Assembly (NCBI RefSeq): GCF_026151205.1
Contig: NC_087081.1
Location: 14,056,340-14,116,339, forward strand
From: Bolinopsis microptera
Taxonomy: Eukaryota; Ctenophora; Tentaculata; Lobata; Bolinopsidae
Direction of reading: 5' to 3'
Length of the DNA stretch: 60,000 bases
In this document: positions 32,653-45,051 of the stretch, piece by piece
How the letters are laid out: each line of letters starts with the position of its first letter
How positions within the stretch are numbered: position 1 is the stretch's first letter
Translations under genes and position numbers: made by a program
Notes under the pieces: model-generated
Seen by the model: only the letters and a program-made list of their open reading frames with translations
Told to the model about the DNA's origin: nothing
Databases searched by the model: none

Positions 32653-35600
32653 TTCCCTAGGGACCGTGTTTTGGGATGAATCTATTTTTAGAGTTCGAAA
32701 CGGTGGACATTTTAACATAGAGGTTTCGGACATTTTAACATAGAGGTTTTGAACATTTTTAATTAAAAGTCTAACGAGCATTTTATTTAGGTATATTTTC
32801 ATTCAAAGAATATGCCGCATGATTATTATAGATAGGGATACTGGTTGGGAGCCGAAACATATTTGTTCTGACACGTGCCATATATTTACCAGTCAGCTGC
32901 CATCATTGACCAATCAAACCCCAATATCACTGTCACGTGTCACATAATATGTTTTATCTCCCACCAGTGTCTATTGTTTTAGTTTTAGCATGCTTTGCTT
33001 TTTAATGAGTTGTTTTTTAGGTTTCTTTGTGCAAAGTTATATGATTGGGTTTTTGCGTCAAGTTAAAATAGTCTACAGTGAAACTCTGGATTCCGGACCA
33101 AACGTTAAAGATTTGTTAATAGTCCCGTCGAAATGCAGTCGAAACCGAGATTTCAGTTTCCACCGTTTATTATGTATAATTAGAACATAGCCGGGATGTG
33201 TGACTTCTACGTCAGGCGTGATAGTGAAATTAATCATATTAAGCATCATATTCATATATGATATTGAGCAATGAGCTTCCCAATTCCTTATTCCTTTAAT
33301 ATCCAGACTAACTTATTTTCAAAAAAATAATCTCTATTCTCTGTCCGGATCTAACCGGCCAAAGTTTCACTGTAGTTAAGTTATAAGTATTTAAAAGTGT
33401 ACATTTCCATTTTATAGTGCTGCGATTTGTATTGAACCTAGTGTCCCTTTTTTAAGTTTGACAAATATGTTATCGTTCCACTACAGCTTCAAAACTCGAT
33501 TTTAAGATCCAAAATACGATTATTTCAGATACCCTGTCCCGTGACCTCCTGGCTCAGTCAGTTTGTGTCCACTGTCCAGTGTCTCCTCAATTTAGGGCGA
33601 GTTGGAGTTTCCGCTCTTCATTTCTTCGAGTCAATTATATTAAGTCGAGATATCACTTAAAATTTGATTTAGAGACATTTTCTTGTGTTTCAAGTGATAT
33701 CTCAAATTTGGCTCGTAGAAATTCGTCCAAACTTGCACAGATTATCAGCCTTGTACTCATCTTACTGTCTGAAAATCGCATCTGAGGAATTTGGAGATAA
33801 TCTTCCGTTAGTCGCACCACACCATGAATATATTTTCTTGTGTTCGAAGTGAGGTACATCAACACACGAAACGAAACGAAACGAAACGAAACACAATATT
33901 TACTACCCCGCTCGTATGCGACAAAGATATTGCATAAAATATACCTAAATAATTTACACAATACGGTGCCCATGTCTGAGCGGCTCTCCACAAAAACTTT
34001 CTCTCTTCCTCAGAGCAGAAAGTTTTTTTTTAAATATATAAACTGGGATCTCATAAAAAATTTAAGAACCAATGTACTTTATTTCCAAATAATACCACTT
34101 CTGATATAATATCGTCTCTTCAAGTCCTTCTTTGCCTTCTCTTTCATCTCCAAAACGAGCAGATGATGTCTGGCTTGCTCCTCAGGTGACCGATCTGGTG
34201 AAATGAACACAGTTTTGTGGTGCTCACTCAGTTTCAGGTTTTTCGATTTTGATAAAATCTGATGTACAGTATTCGAATTTGATAACAAAATTTTGACAGG
34301 TCTGGTCTTGTCAGCTGATTTCCTGAATTCTGAAATTCAGAAAAAGTTCAAACGATTGTCTACAGACCAGTTTTTGAATTTCGTAATTTCGGCATTCAGA
34401 AGTAAAGTTATGACTCATTGAAAAATATTGATTTCATCATAAAATACACATAAAATTCCAAACACGCCAATAATTATGACACCCTGCTGTATCACTATCA
34501 GATTATCCGTCTTAAAGCTATCTGTCAAGTTTAAAGGAAATCGTACGTCTTCTAGTAGAATCTATGTACAAGAAATTAGTCTGCGTAATTGCATAAAACG
34601 CTTGATTTTAGGCTCTGTCTGGTGTGCTTTTTGTAACGCGCCAAGACAATATTATGATTTCCATGTAGCGCTCGATCGATAACGCACGTGAATCGACGCG
34701 ATCCGAGCTACATCATACCACATACATGTTGCATGCGATCGTCTGGATCATGCATGTTTGCGTACATAATTAGAATGACGTATGCATAAAACATGGTCGG
34801 TCATCCACCAGCTTCTGTTATATGACGCTATTAATTTCCATATAATTACGCTATCGTAATTTTGACACAATTGACAATAGCTATGTGTAAAGCCAAAAAC
34901 TGATTACGGAGGGGGGATGGGGGATTAAAAATTGTCCAAAAAGTGATTACATAATACTAATATGTGAACGACCCCTAACATAAATCATAAGTTCACATTT
35001 CACACGATCAAAGTCAATGTATGAATCTGCTATTCAAAGTAACTATTTCTTGACATTTTTGTCGATCTTGCTTTTACACCAGCTCATGTAAATAACGGAG
35101 AGTCCAACATCAATTAAAGATGAACTATGCTTCCCACAACGAATCCAGTCTGAGTGCGGTAGTGGCAGAAGAACGGTGCATGCTGAAATAATAATTCACG
35201 TTACGTTGATGCGAGTCAATTAATTACATAGGCAAGCATATTTTATCAATTTTAGGCTGACTTGTATGAAGCAGAGGACACTTTCTTGTTACCAAAAATT
35301 ACCTGTAATCCGAATAGAGTGAGCCAGAAGGCAAAGAAGGAAATAAAAGCCGGTACAATTTCCTCTGTTTGCCTGTATTTAACAAAGGAAACAACCAGTG
35401 TTCAAACCGAACACCCTGTAACATGCATCATCTTGTATGTTTTATCGATATCTCGTACATCGTAACTTAGTTATACTTATAGTGTAACGATCAGAAAGTG
35501 TTAAATATCATAAAGCACAACGTTTGTATTTTCAACCACTAACAATACGCAACCACTACACGATTAATTACAATTTTAGCAAACCATGTCAGTGCTGTTG

Positions 35601-36467
35601 TCTTGCCGTTCCAACAGTTATAGTTCCCAGTATCATCTATAACAGTGTTAAGTACATACACTATAGACTATATAGGTTAGAGTAGCGTACAACTGAAATT
35701 ATACGACAGTCTTATCTTCTTGGCTTTCAAGGAGATAAAATGATAACACTAATTGGTATAATGTTTGACAGGGAATGCTAAAAACATTCCCTCTCGCGAT
35801 TAGTCTTGTCCTAGTGAGAATAGATTATTGCATGGCTCCCCCTGCCCCCTGGTATATTAATTATTCATGACATGTTTTTATAGCATAACTAAGTAATACA
35901 TTATATTTATATTAAACTCACCAAATGTGCCACTAGTAAGATGACAGGGGGCGGGAGATACTTTTTACCAAATGTCACCAAACTTTTTATAAAATCACCC
36001 ATAACTCCCTGGAAAATTTATCGAGCACTTATACCATGATTATTACTCATATATAATATGAGATGTTCATATATTATACTGTTCAATGCAGCTGCCCTAA
36101 TGTGCATCACTAGCCTAACTCTAATAGATGAAGCCTAAAAACAATAAATGGTAAACATTTAAAACGGTTCCATCAAATAGATTTTGTGTATTAACAAAGA
36201 CTTTCTATCTATTTCAACCAAAATCGGCAAATTATGCGTCTCTCAGTCTCATGTCTCTGGAGGACAAAAAAAGTGAGGAAATAAAAAAAGTAGTGAATAG
36301 GTGAAAGTCAACAAAACGAATAATTTTCTTTCAGTCTGCACAAACATTGCATTAAAATGGTCATGATCAGACGATTTTTCACAAAGGAAAGGCTATAACT
36401 ATAAGTATAAGTCAACACGACTCATTACGTGACCTTACATCAAAGCTCAGCCATAGTGCATGAGAGC
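32653..36467. other. Intergenic DNA with one retroelement fragment
   Basis: Apart from the LINE ORF1-like fragment at 34079-34330, I see no gene. A (CGAAA)n run lies at about 33868-33893. The frame starting at 35262 (MYEAEDTFLLPKITC) follows an AG and could be an exon, but I do not recognise it and found no partner exons. Confidence 0.5.
34079..34330 (-). pseudogene. Retroelement protein fragment (LINE ORF1-like PDRSPEEQ motif)
   Basis: Reads from a KSADKTRPVKILLSNSNTVH segment through LSKSKNLK and VFISPDRSPEEQARHHLLVL to RRYYIRSGIIWK. This order (basic RPVKI strand, alanine- or serine-rich helix, ISPD-x-[ST]-PEEQ, basic helix, YYIR-x-G) is common in retrotransposon-encoded proteins of marine invertebrates. 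It has no start codon of its own and is cut at both ends. Confidence 0.65.
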
Positions 36468-36550
36468 ACGTTTCCTTGATTTTTGTAGGGGATTTGTAGG
36501 GGATTTGACCCTTGTAGGGGATTTATGTTCCGGGGTATTTGGAACAGGTT

Positions 36551-39500
36551 TACACGATTTTACACGATTAGAAAATGTATTTGTTATACTGGAATAATAA
36601 CAATTTTAAAATATAAAATAAGTCACTTCCCTCTGAAGTAGAACAGATGATGGGAGAGCTTCAAACATGGCGATGGAGGGAAGCGGTGTCTCACCGCTGG
36701 GAGGTAAATTAATACCCGTATCGCGATGGTAAAATTTTATGATATGAGATCTCAAGTAAAAAATAACACAAAAAATAAAAAGTGAATGTTGTCAGTGTAG
36801 TGAAATCGGAGGCAACATTAATAAAGACGTATACACTTAAACCGTTACAATTATAGTCCCCATCTTGTTTTAAATACTCACAATAAAATACACACAAAAA
36901 ACACACAAACGTCCCCAAAACATTAACTTCAATTTATATTTCCCTAGTTGAAATTAACTTATTTTATGAAATTGATACATTCGAGAAGATATCGTGATTA
37001 CATGGTAGCCATCCATGATCCCCATTTAGCCCTAGGTTTTGTATATGAAGCACATGGTTCTTAAATCTCTTTTTAAATAGTGAAATTGACAAAATATGAT
37101 ACGGTACATCATGATCAAGGAGATAATTTAAAATTTTGGATGCATTAAAAACAAAATTACTATTTTTGGTCTTAGACATTGAGAATTTAGGATATAGCAG
37201 TCTGCATGATCTACTTGACTTGCTAAACCGGCGATAAACATCAACAGGAATTTGTTCTTTAAGTAGCCTCATTGCAATACATCCAGTAAAGTATGTAAAT
37301 AAGTTAAACAAGGTTAATAATTTCAAACGAAAGAACATTGGTTTCGTATGTTGAAACTTGTGATCAATCTTTGTTGTTTTTCTACTCACAATACGAATAC
37401 ATTTTTTCTGCAACACAAACAGTTTTTGCAGCAAAGGATGGTGAAAAACAGCACCCCACAGTGGTATACAATACATTAAATATGGTTGAACAAGTGAAAT
37501 ATATACTTGTCTTAACACTTTGGCTGGTACTATAGAACTTATGGAGTAGAGTGATCCGCAAGATTTTGAAACTTGCGTTATTACATTGGTAATATGATCA
37601 TTCCACGTTAAATTAGAATTAATAATGACTCCCAAAAATTTACACTTATTCACTTGATTAAACTGGTTGTTAAGTATTCCAACAAACTTTTGATTCTTAG
37701 GAACTTTACTACTTCCGAATTCCATAAAACAGCATTTTTCAAAATTAATGATTAACCTATTTAAGCAGCAATAGTCGTGAATCTTTGATAATACCTCATT
37801 AGCATTTTTGTAGAGTAAATTTCGGTCTTTATTTTGAAGAAAAAGGTTTAAATCATCTGCAAAGAGGATAAATTTAGCTAACTCACAAATATTTGCCAAA
37901 TCATTGATAAAAATAATGAAGAGCAGGGGGCCTAACACTGACCCCTGTGGAATACCACAGGTTATTTTCAAGAGACAACTTTCGAATCCCCCATAGCTAA
38001 CATACTGAAACCGATCTGATAAATAACTGTTTAATAATTTAATGACATTTCCTCGAATACCATAGTTCTCCAGCTTTTCTAACAAGATATTATGCCGCAC
38101 TGTATCGAAAGCTTTGGAAAAATCTATAAATATACCTAATGTAAAATTCTTATTATCGATAGCATCATGAAGATTTTCTACTGCTGAAACAAGTGCATGA
38201 AAGGTTGAGTGCTTACTGCGGAAACCAAACTGATTATCACAGAAAAGATTGTGCTTATTAAAGAAATCAGATACGTTTTTATGTATTAACTTCTCGAAAA
38301 TCTTAGCAAAAACAGGTAACATTGAAATAGGACGATAATTGCTTATATCAGAAATAGATCCTTTATTCTTATACAAAGGAATTATTTTTGCTGCTTTTAA
38401 TTCTTTCGGAAAATAACCTTCATTTGCACATTTATTAAAAATATCAGCCAGTAAAGGACTTAAAGTGGTAGCTAAAAGTTTGAGGACCCTAGGAGAATAA
38501 TACGTACCCTTGCTATTATTAAGCTTACTTATAATATTATTTATTTCTTCACTTGAAAAATTAATATCCGATAGCTCGCTTATGTTCCTCTCAGGCATAT
38601 ATTTATTAAAATCTGTTAAATCCGCGTTAGCATTTTCACCATACGTTTTTAGTAAAAGATCATTAGCAATATTAACAAAATAATAATTAAAATTATGCGC
38701 TGCATCTTGATTAGGAAAAACTAGTAATCTGTTTGATCTCTTCCTACCTAGTAAACCGTTTATCAGTTTCCAAGTCTTTTTCAAATCATGTTGATTTGCT
38801 TTAAAACATTTATCAAAATACTCAAATTTTTCTTTACTTCTAATAGCATCAAACACTCGTTTGTAATCAACATATTTGTTCCAATTAACTCTAGTTTTAT
38901 TCATAACCCAAATATCATAGAGTTTGTTTTTAGTGTCACTACTCTTGGCCACTCCTATTGAAATCCAATCAGAGCGAAGAAGAGAATTATTACCACTAGA
39001 CTTCTGACTTTTAATAAACCACTTATCATACAGAGTTTTAAAATTTCTGTCAAAAAAGGAATACATATTTTCGGCAGAATCACTTTCAAGATCAAATTTT
39101 AATAATTTAAAATCATTCAAAAACCCTTGTAATAAAAAGTCATTAATATTTACTTTATTTCTATTTCTACACTTTTCGTTAGGATCAAAATTATAGTCCA
39201 AAACTACGAATGTAGGAAGGTGACGACTTATATTACATCGTATAAGGCCGTTACAAATTATGTTAGATATATTGTTAGTAAGTATATGATCAATACATGT
39301 GCCATTTAAGCCTCCAAAATGAGTAGCACGTGAGATAATTGGTAAAAAGTTATTGCTAAACATGCAGTCTAAATATCTCCTAACAACACTAGAATTGGAG
39401 TTATATAGATTTACATTAAAGTCACCAAGAATATAGCTTTTGTGTCCCTTAAATGTGTTCAATTTACTTAAGATACTGCCAAACATATCGATAAATGAAT

Positions 39501-39600
39501 CAAAGTTTCCACTTGGTGATCTATAACAATTAACAACTAGTAACTTTTCAGATTTAACTGTTATTTCAACACAAAGTGATTCAAAATCAACGGTAGAGGG
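36551..39600 (-). mobile_element. 5'-truncated LINE inserted into the 184-bp satellite
   Basis: Its borders can be read against intact satellite units: the unit ...GGAACAGGTTTA|GGGGTTTCAAT... is split here, with GGTTTA left of 36551 and GGGTTTCAAT right of about 39600. The 3' end (minus strand) has about 410 bp of UTR and a tail of two ATCGTGTAAA repeats, as in CR1/L2-type LINEs. The 5' truncation removed ORF1 and the first part of the endonuclease. Confidence 0.88.
36964..39600 (-). CDS. LINE ORF2: partial endonuclease plus reverse transcriptase
   Basis: About 878 codons without a frameshift or stop, suggesting a recent insertion. The open frame is extended at its N-terminus by 41 codons of satellite DNA. 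It begins inside an exonuclease-endonuclease-phosphatase domain: GDFNVNL and a CIDHI motif remain, but the N-terminal catalytic residues are missing. The RT domain follows: YRPISMLP, FIDFSKAFDTV (first catalytic Asp), GIPQGSVLGPLLF and FADDLN (catalytic Asp pair). After it comes the CR1/jockey-like C-terminal region with LVQPYLMYCIPLWG. Without a whole endonuclease it should not retrotranspose by itself. Confidence 0.9.
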   Translation of the reverse strand, partial: PSTVDFESLCVEITVKSEKLLVVNCYRSPSGNFDSFIDMFGSILSKLNTFKGHKSYILGDFNVNLYNSNSSVVRRYLDCMFSNNFLPIISRATHFGGLNGTCIDHILTNNISNIICNGLIRCNISRHLPTFVVLDYNFDPNEKCRNRNKVNINDFLLQGFLNDFKLLKFDLESDSAENMYSFFDRNFKTLYDKWFIKSQKSSGNNSLLRSDWISIGVAKSSDTKNKLYDIWVMNKTRVNWNKYVDYKRVFDAIRSKEKFEYFDKCFKANQHDLKKTWKLINGLLGRKRSNRLLVFPNQDAAHNFNYYFVNIANDLLLKTYGENANADLTDFNKYMPERNISELSDINFSSEEINNIISKLNNSKGTYYSPRVLKLLATTLSPLLADIFNKCANEGYFPKELKAAKIIPLYKNKGSISDISNYRPISMLPVFAKIFEKLIHKNVSDFFNKHNLFCDNQFGFRSKHSTFHALVSAVENLHDAIDNKNFTLGIFIDFSKAFDTVRHNILLEKLENYGIRGNVIKLLNSYLSDRFQYVSYGGFESCLLKITCGIPQGSVLGPLLFIIFINDLANICELAKFILFADDLNLFLQNKDRNLLYKNANEVLSKIHDYCCLNRLIINFEKCCFMEFGSSKVPKNQKFVGILNNQFNQVNKCKFLGVIINSNLTWNDHITNVITQVSKSCGSLYSISSIVPAKVLRQVYISLVQPYLMYCIPLWGAVFHHPLLQKLFVLQKKCIRIVSRKTTKIDHKFQHTKPMFFRLKLLTLFNLFTYFTGCIAMRLLKEQIPVDVYRRFSKSSRSCRLLYPKFSMSKTKNSNFVFNASKILNYLLDHDVPYHILSISLFKKRFKNHVLHIQNLGLNGDHGWLPCNHDIFSNVSIS

Positions 39601-41447
39601 GGTTTCAATAGTTAGTACCTGTCCCAAACCATCAGAAAAATCAAGTTTCGACCTCCCAACCCACTCAGGCCACGCCCAGGGGCCACGCCCATCCCAAAAT
39701 AGCTGAAATCCAGGTAAAATCAAGATCGAAAATCTTTACCCCTGTAGGGGATTTATGTTCCAGGGTATTTGGAACAGGTTTAGGGGTTTAAATAGTTAGT
39801 ACCTGTCCCAAACCATCAGAAAAATCAAGTTTCGACCTCCCAAACCACTCAGGCCACGCCCCGGGGCCACGCCCATCCCAAAATAGCTGAAATCCAGGTA
39901 AAATCAAGATCGAAAATCTTTACCCCTGTAGGGGATTTATGTTCCGGGGTATTTGGAACAGGTTTAGGGGTTTCAATAGTTAGTACCTGTCCCAAACCAT
40001 CAGAAAAATCAAGTTTAGACCTCCCAACCCACTCAGGCCACGCCCCGGGGCCACGCCCATCCCAAAATAGCTGAAATCCAGGTAAAATCAAGATAGAAAA
40101 TCTTTACCCCTGTAGGGGATTTATGTTCCGGGGTATTTGGAACAGGTTTAGGGGTTTCAATAGTTAGTACCTGTCCCAAACCATTAGAAAAATCAAGTTT
40201 CGACCTCCCAACCCACTAAGGCCACGCCCAGGGGCCACGCCCATCCCAAAATAGCTGAAATCCAGGTAAAATCAAGATCGAAAATCTTTACCCCTGTAGG
40301 GGATTTATGTTTTAGGGTATTTGGAACAGGTTTAGGGGTTTAAATAGTTAGTACCTGTCCCCAACCATCATAAAAATCAAGTTTCGACCTCCCAACCCAC
40401 TCAGGCCACTCCCAGGGGCCACGCCCATCCCAAAATAGCTGAAATCCAGGTAAAATCAAGATCGAAAATCTTCACCCCTGTAGGGGATTTATGTTCCGGG
40501 GTATTTGGAACATGTTTAGGTGATTTAATAGGTAGTAATTGGCTCAAACAATCAGAAAAATCAAGTTTAGACCTCCCAACCCACTCAGGCCACGCCCCGG
40601 GGCCACGCCCATCCCAAAATAGCTGAAATCCAGGTAAAATCAAGATAGAAAATCTTTACCCCTGTAGGGGATTTATGTTCCGGGGTATTTGGAACAGGTT
40701 TAGGGGTTTCAATAGTTAGTACCTGTCCCAAACCATTAGAAAAATCAAGTTTCGACCTCCCAACCCACTAAGGCCACGCCCAGGGGCCACGCCCATCCCA
40801 AAATAGCTGAAATCCAGGTAAAATCAAGATCGAAAATCTTTACCCCTGTAGGGGATTTATGTTTTAGGGTATTTGGAACAGGTTTAGGGGTTTAAATAGT
40901 TAGTACCTGTCCCCAACCATCATAAAAATCAAGTTTCGACCTCCCAACCCACTCAGGCCACTCCCAGGGGCCACGCCCATCCCAAAATAGCTGAAATCCA
41001 GGTAAAATCAAGATCGAAAATCTTCACCCCTGTAGGGGATTTATGTTCCGGGGTATTTGGAACATGTTTAGGTGATTTAATAGGTAGTAATTGGCTCAAA
41101 CAATCATAAAAACCAAGTTTCGACCCCTTGACCCACTCAGGCCACTCCCAGGAACAATGCGCAACTATTTGTAGGGGATTTGGAAGCCGTGTCAAATCCC
41201 CTACAAATCCAGACTGAGAATCTTTACCCCTGTAGGGGATTTATGTTCCGGGGTATTTGGAATTTGTTAAGGTGGTTTAATTGTTGGTATCTGCCCCAAA
41301 CCATTAAAAAAAATCAATTTTCGACCTCTCAGGCCACTCCATGGGGCCACGCCCATCCAAAAATATCTGAAAATCCCATAAAACCCAGACTGAGAATCTT
41401 TACCACCGTATGCGATTTGTGTTCCGGGGTATTATTTTTGGTATGAC
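39601..41447 (-). repeat. 184-bp satellite, left array, with 552-bp higher-order period
   Basis: About ten units oriented opposite to the right array. Each carries a CCCCTGTAGGGG palindrome, GGCCACGCCCATCCCAAAAT and GTATTTGGAACA. Three-unit blocks repeat almost exactly every 552 bp (frames at 39849, 40401 and 40953). The inner end has a hairpin unit at about 41167-41210 and degrades toward 41447. Confidence 0.93.
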
Positions 41448-42052
41448 TTACTATCACCACTCATTCAATGAATGAAGGTTCATTATCGCATTTATTTGAT
41501 AGTTTTGATTATCAGATCAAGCCAAACTTTATGGAATTGTATTTGGCCATTCAAATTACGTTCAATCTGAAAAAAGGAGAGTTGTAGCTTCTCATTTGAC
41601 CGAGATACGAGGCATAACGAGTTTATTAATTACGTGTGATCAGGTGATTGGATTACCTGTTCAGGTGATTAGGCGACCCCGTTAAATTGCAAAATGCAAG
41701 GGAACCCAATTAAGGTGTCCTATCACATAATCTGTAATCACCCAATCAATTTTGTTTACGAGATACATAAAATGCTTGATAACTTTGTCATTTCAAATCC
41801 ATTTGGCCTCAATTTTTCAGATCAGATGCACCAATTAACTATCTACAGTAATCTGAAATAAATGGGCGTCTAGCATGTCCGGAAAGAACAATATAGGTGA
41901 TTTAATATTATATGCATATGGACGTAATAGTTACAGCATGCCATCTGCAAATTTACAGGTCCATAATATGAAACACGGTGGTGGTATAAACTTAATATGA
42001 TGTGAGTGACAGGTGTAAAATCTAAAATATATAAATATAAATGGGGGTCTTT
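41448..42052. other. Unassigned DNA inside the inverted structure
   Basis: No gene or repeat that I can support. ATTCACTCAATGAATGAA-like short palindromes occur near 41460-41480. Confidence 0.45.
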
Positions 42053-42655
42053 TCATAGGAAAGTGTTGAAGTTTAAGTCCTGCCAGTTAATATTGTCAGG
42101 TTGGTGTTGAGCCTTCATGATAGAAAGCTTCAATCGGGATTTAATTGAACCTAGTGAACCTATTTTACCACGTGCATTTGACTGCTCAAGAAACCTATTC
42201 CATAAATTTGCCCCTTTATATGCGAAATTGTGAGATGAGTGTGGTGTCACAAATCTGTCATCTCTGAGCTCAGACTTCTTAAAGAGAGAATTATACATGG
42301 ATATGGGCTGATGAATCTTCACTATCTTCATTGTTTCAGTAATGCATCTGCATCTATATATGTTATGTACTGTCATTAGTTCCTTAGATTGGAAAATAGG
42401 TTTTGTTGATTCTCTAGAGTGGAATTCTGCCCCAAGTATTTGGCAGCGATGTGGCCTTGCTTGTTTATCACCAGTCTTCCTCAAGCTGATACATATAGAA
42501 CACGGTTTAATGTGAGGTATAGTTGATTCATTGGATATTTGACCTTTCTTGTTTATACTGCACTCGATTGGCCTGCTACGAGAACAAGTTTTAAACTTGT
42601 CGCTAAATGCTTCCGAGTCCCCAAATAAGATTCGGACACATTTCTTCTTGCGCAA
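42053..42655 (-). pseudogene. LINE C-terminal fragment
   Basis: A 200-residue open frame with PHRCQILGAEFHSRES, MYNSLFKKSELRDDRFVTPH and AYKGANLWNRF, then IKSRLKLSIM. The order fits the C-terminal tail of non-LTR retrotransposon ORF2. The RT itself is absent; the frame stops where the minisatellite begins. It is unlike the LINE at 36551-39600, so it derives from a different family. Confidence 0.6.
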
Positions 42656-43305
42656 GGACTAGTAGGGGGACTAGCAGTAGGGGGACTAGGGGGACTAGCA
42701 GTAGGGGGACTAGTAGTAGGGGGACTAGTAGGGGGACTAGTAGGGGGACTAGTAGTAGGGGGACTAGCAGGGGAACTAGTAGGGGGGCTAGCAGTAGGGG
42801 GACTAGTAGGGGGACTAGCAGGGGGACTAGCAGTAGGGGGACTAGTAGGGGGACTAGCAGGGGGGCTAGCAGTAGGGGGACTAGCAGAAGGGGAACTAGT
42901 AGGGGGACTAGCAGGGGGACTAGCAGTAGGGGGACTAGCAGTAGGGGGACTAGCAGTAGGGGACTAGCAGGGGGACTAGCAGTAGGGGGACTAGTAGTAG
43001 GGGGACTAGTAGGGGACTAGTAGGGGGACTAGCAGTAGGGGGACTAGGGGGACTAGCAGTAGGGGGACTAGTAGTAGGGGGACTAGTAGGGGACTAGCAG
43101 GGGGACTAGCAGTAGGGGGACTAGTAGTAGGGGGACTAGTAGGGGGACTAGCAGTAGGGGGACTAGGGGGACTAGTAGGGGACTAGCAGGGGGACTAGCA
43201 GTAGGGGGACTAGTAGTAGGGGACTAGTAGGGGGACTAGCAGTAGGGGGACTAGGGGGACTAGCAGTAGGGGGACTAGGGGGACTAGTAGAAGGACTAGC
43301 AGTCT
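42656..43305. repeat. GGGGACTAG/CAGTAG minisatellite
   Basis: About 650 bp of GGGGGACTAG separated by CAG, TAG or CAGTAG spacers. The plus-strand open frame of Gly-Thr-Ser-Arg repeats is a product of the repeat, not a gene. Confidence 0.95.
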
Positions 43306-43339
43306 TAATAGGTAATACGCAGACCCTGTTATTTTTATA

Positions 43340-44650
43340 TTGGTTTCAAATAAATGAAGGCTTTACATCGGCTGGACAAGTAAAACAACTGACTAAAAAA
43401 TTAACATTTAAACTTAACACTGAAAATAGCTTATATCCCTCTGGCCTCTTGCAATAGTTTTATAACATTTTTTATAGTAATTCTATAATATTTTTATTTT
43501 GCTTTTTAATTTTGAATAAATAAAGGCTTTACATCGGCTGGACAAGTAATATAACTGACTAACAAATTAACATTTAAACTAAACACTGAAAATAGCTTAT
43601 ATCCCTTTTGCAACAGTTTATAACATTTTTTATACATTCATGCTACATGAAGAGGTCTCCTCCTAGTCGTTGGAGTGGCCTGCATCACACACATCTCTTC
43701 TACGCCCTACGGCGTAACATGTTCCATGTCTCCAATGAAGAAGTTCTCAGGCGTGCTGGAATTAAGTCTATAATCCCTATAATCGAAACTTTCATCGGTG
43801 CGGCTAGACTAAGGTGGTACGGACATGTTGTCAGAATGCCAGAGACGCGGTTTCCCAATTTCTTACTGGATTGGAAACCAAACTATGGAAAGAGATTGAG
43901 AGGACGACCCCGCAAAGGCTGGATGGTCTGTGTACTCGAGGATGCGGCTGGTGTCGATAACATCAACAGAGATGCAGTAAAACAGTTGGCTCTAAAGCGA
44001 GTGGAATGGAGGAACATGTTACGCCGTATGTAACATTTTTTATAGTAATTTTATAATATTTTTATATTGGTTTTAAATAAATAAAGGCTTTACATCGGCT
44101 GGACAAATAAAACAATTTACTAACAAATTAACAAAACTAAACACTGAAAATATTAATAGCTAAATATCCCCTTTGCAACAGTTTTATAACATTTTTTATA
44201 GTACGTATAATTTTATGATATTTTTATATTGATTTTAAATAAATAAAGCTTTTACATCGGCTGGACAAGTAAAACAACTTAATAACAAATTAACAAAACT
44301 AAACACTGAAAATATTAATAGCTAAATATCCCCTTTGCAACAGTTTTATAACATTTTTTATAGTATTTTTATGATATTTTTATATTGGTTTTAAATAAAT
44401 AAAGGTTTTACATCGGCTGGACAAGTAAAAGAACTGACTAACAAATTAACAAAACTAAACACTGAAAATAGCTAAATATCCCTTTTGCAACAGTTTTATA
44501 ACATTTTTTATAGTATTTTTATGATATTTTTATATTGGTTTTAAATAAATAAAGGTTTTACATCGGCTGGACAAGTAAAAGAACTGACTAACAAATTAAC
44601 AAAACTAAACACTGAAAATAGCTAAATATCCCTTTTGCAACGGGTTTATA
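43340..44650. repeat. About 160-bp tandem repeat (CTTTACATCGGCTGGACAAG)
   Basis: Six units with the marker CTTTACATCGGCTGGACAAG at about 43361, 43527, 44086, 44250, 44406 and 44556. Spacing is 155-165 bp except for one gap of about 560 bp that holds a 396-bp insertion. Confidence 0.92.
43635..44030 (+). mobile_element. 396-bp LINE fragment with 14-bp target duplication
   Basis: Flanked on both sides by TAACATTTTTTATA (43621-43634 and 44031-44044). The frame reads RWSGLHHTHLFYALRRN, LRRAGIKSI, RLRWYGHVVRMPETRFPNFL and KRLRGRPRKGW, the typical C-terminus of RTE-like LINE ORF2. The stop codon TAA is supplied by the target duplication at 44031. Both a 5' part and a 3' UTR are missing, which is unusual for a target-primed insertion. 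Confidence 0.85.
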
Positions 44651-45051
44651 ATGTTCAAAATTTAACAGCTCAGCAGTCTGCGGTCATAAAACACATAATG
44701 ATAACCTGGCCACGCTCACTGCGGGCCAGGCCGGTTAGCACATAAATATAAATGTGCGTTTCCCTTGATAAAATAAAGATGTCTCTATCCTATTTAAAGT
44801 ATTAAATATGTGGATATTAGTATTAAATATGCGGATATTAGTATTAAATATGCGGATATTGCTCAATAGTGTGAGTTTTAGAGAAATTCTTTTCTCTTAA
44901 TCTTTTTAACTACAAAATTGTAAGACTTTCGATTACAGAACCGCAAGGGCTATCAATTTTAGTGAACATATAATTAAAAATAGCTACATATTTTGGATCA
45001 AAACATCGGGCCAGGATATGTAATGAACGACATTACTTAGCTTATAGTCTG

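Noticed and set aside
36709-36918. Minus-strand frame in the LINE 3' UTR
   Set aside because: No similarity; the region is UTR between the ORF2 stop and the LINE tail.
42607-43020. Plus-strand frame of Gly-Thr-Ser-Arg repeats
   Set aside because: Translation of the GGGGACTAG minisatellite; no leader, no domain.
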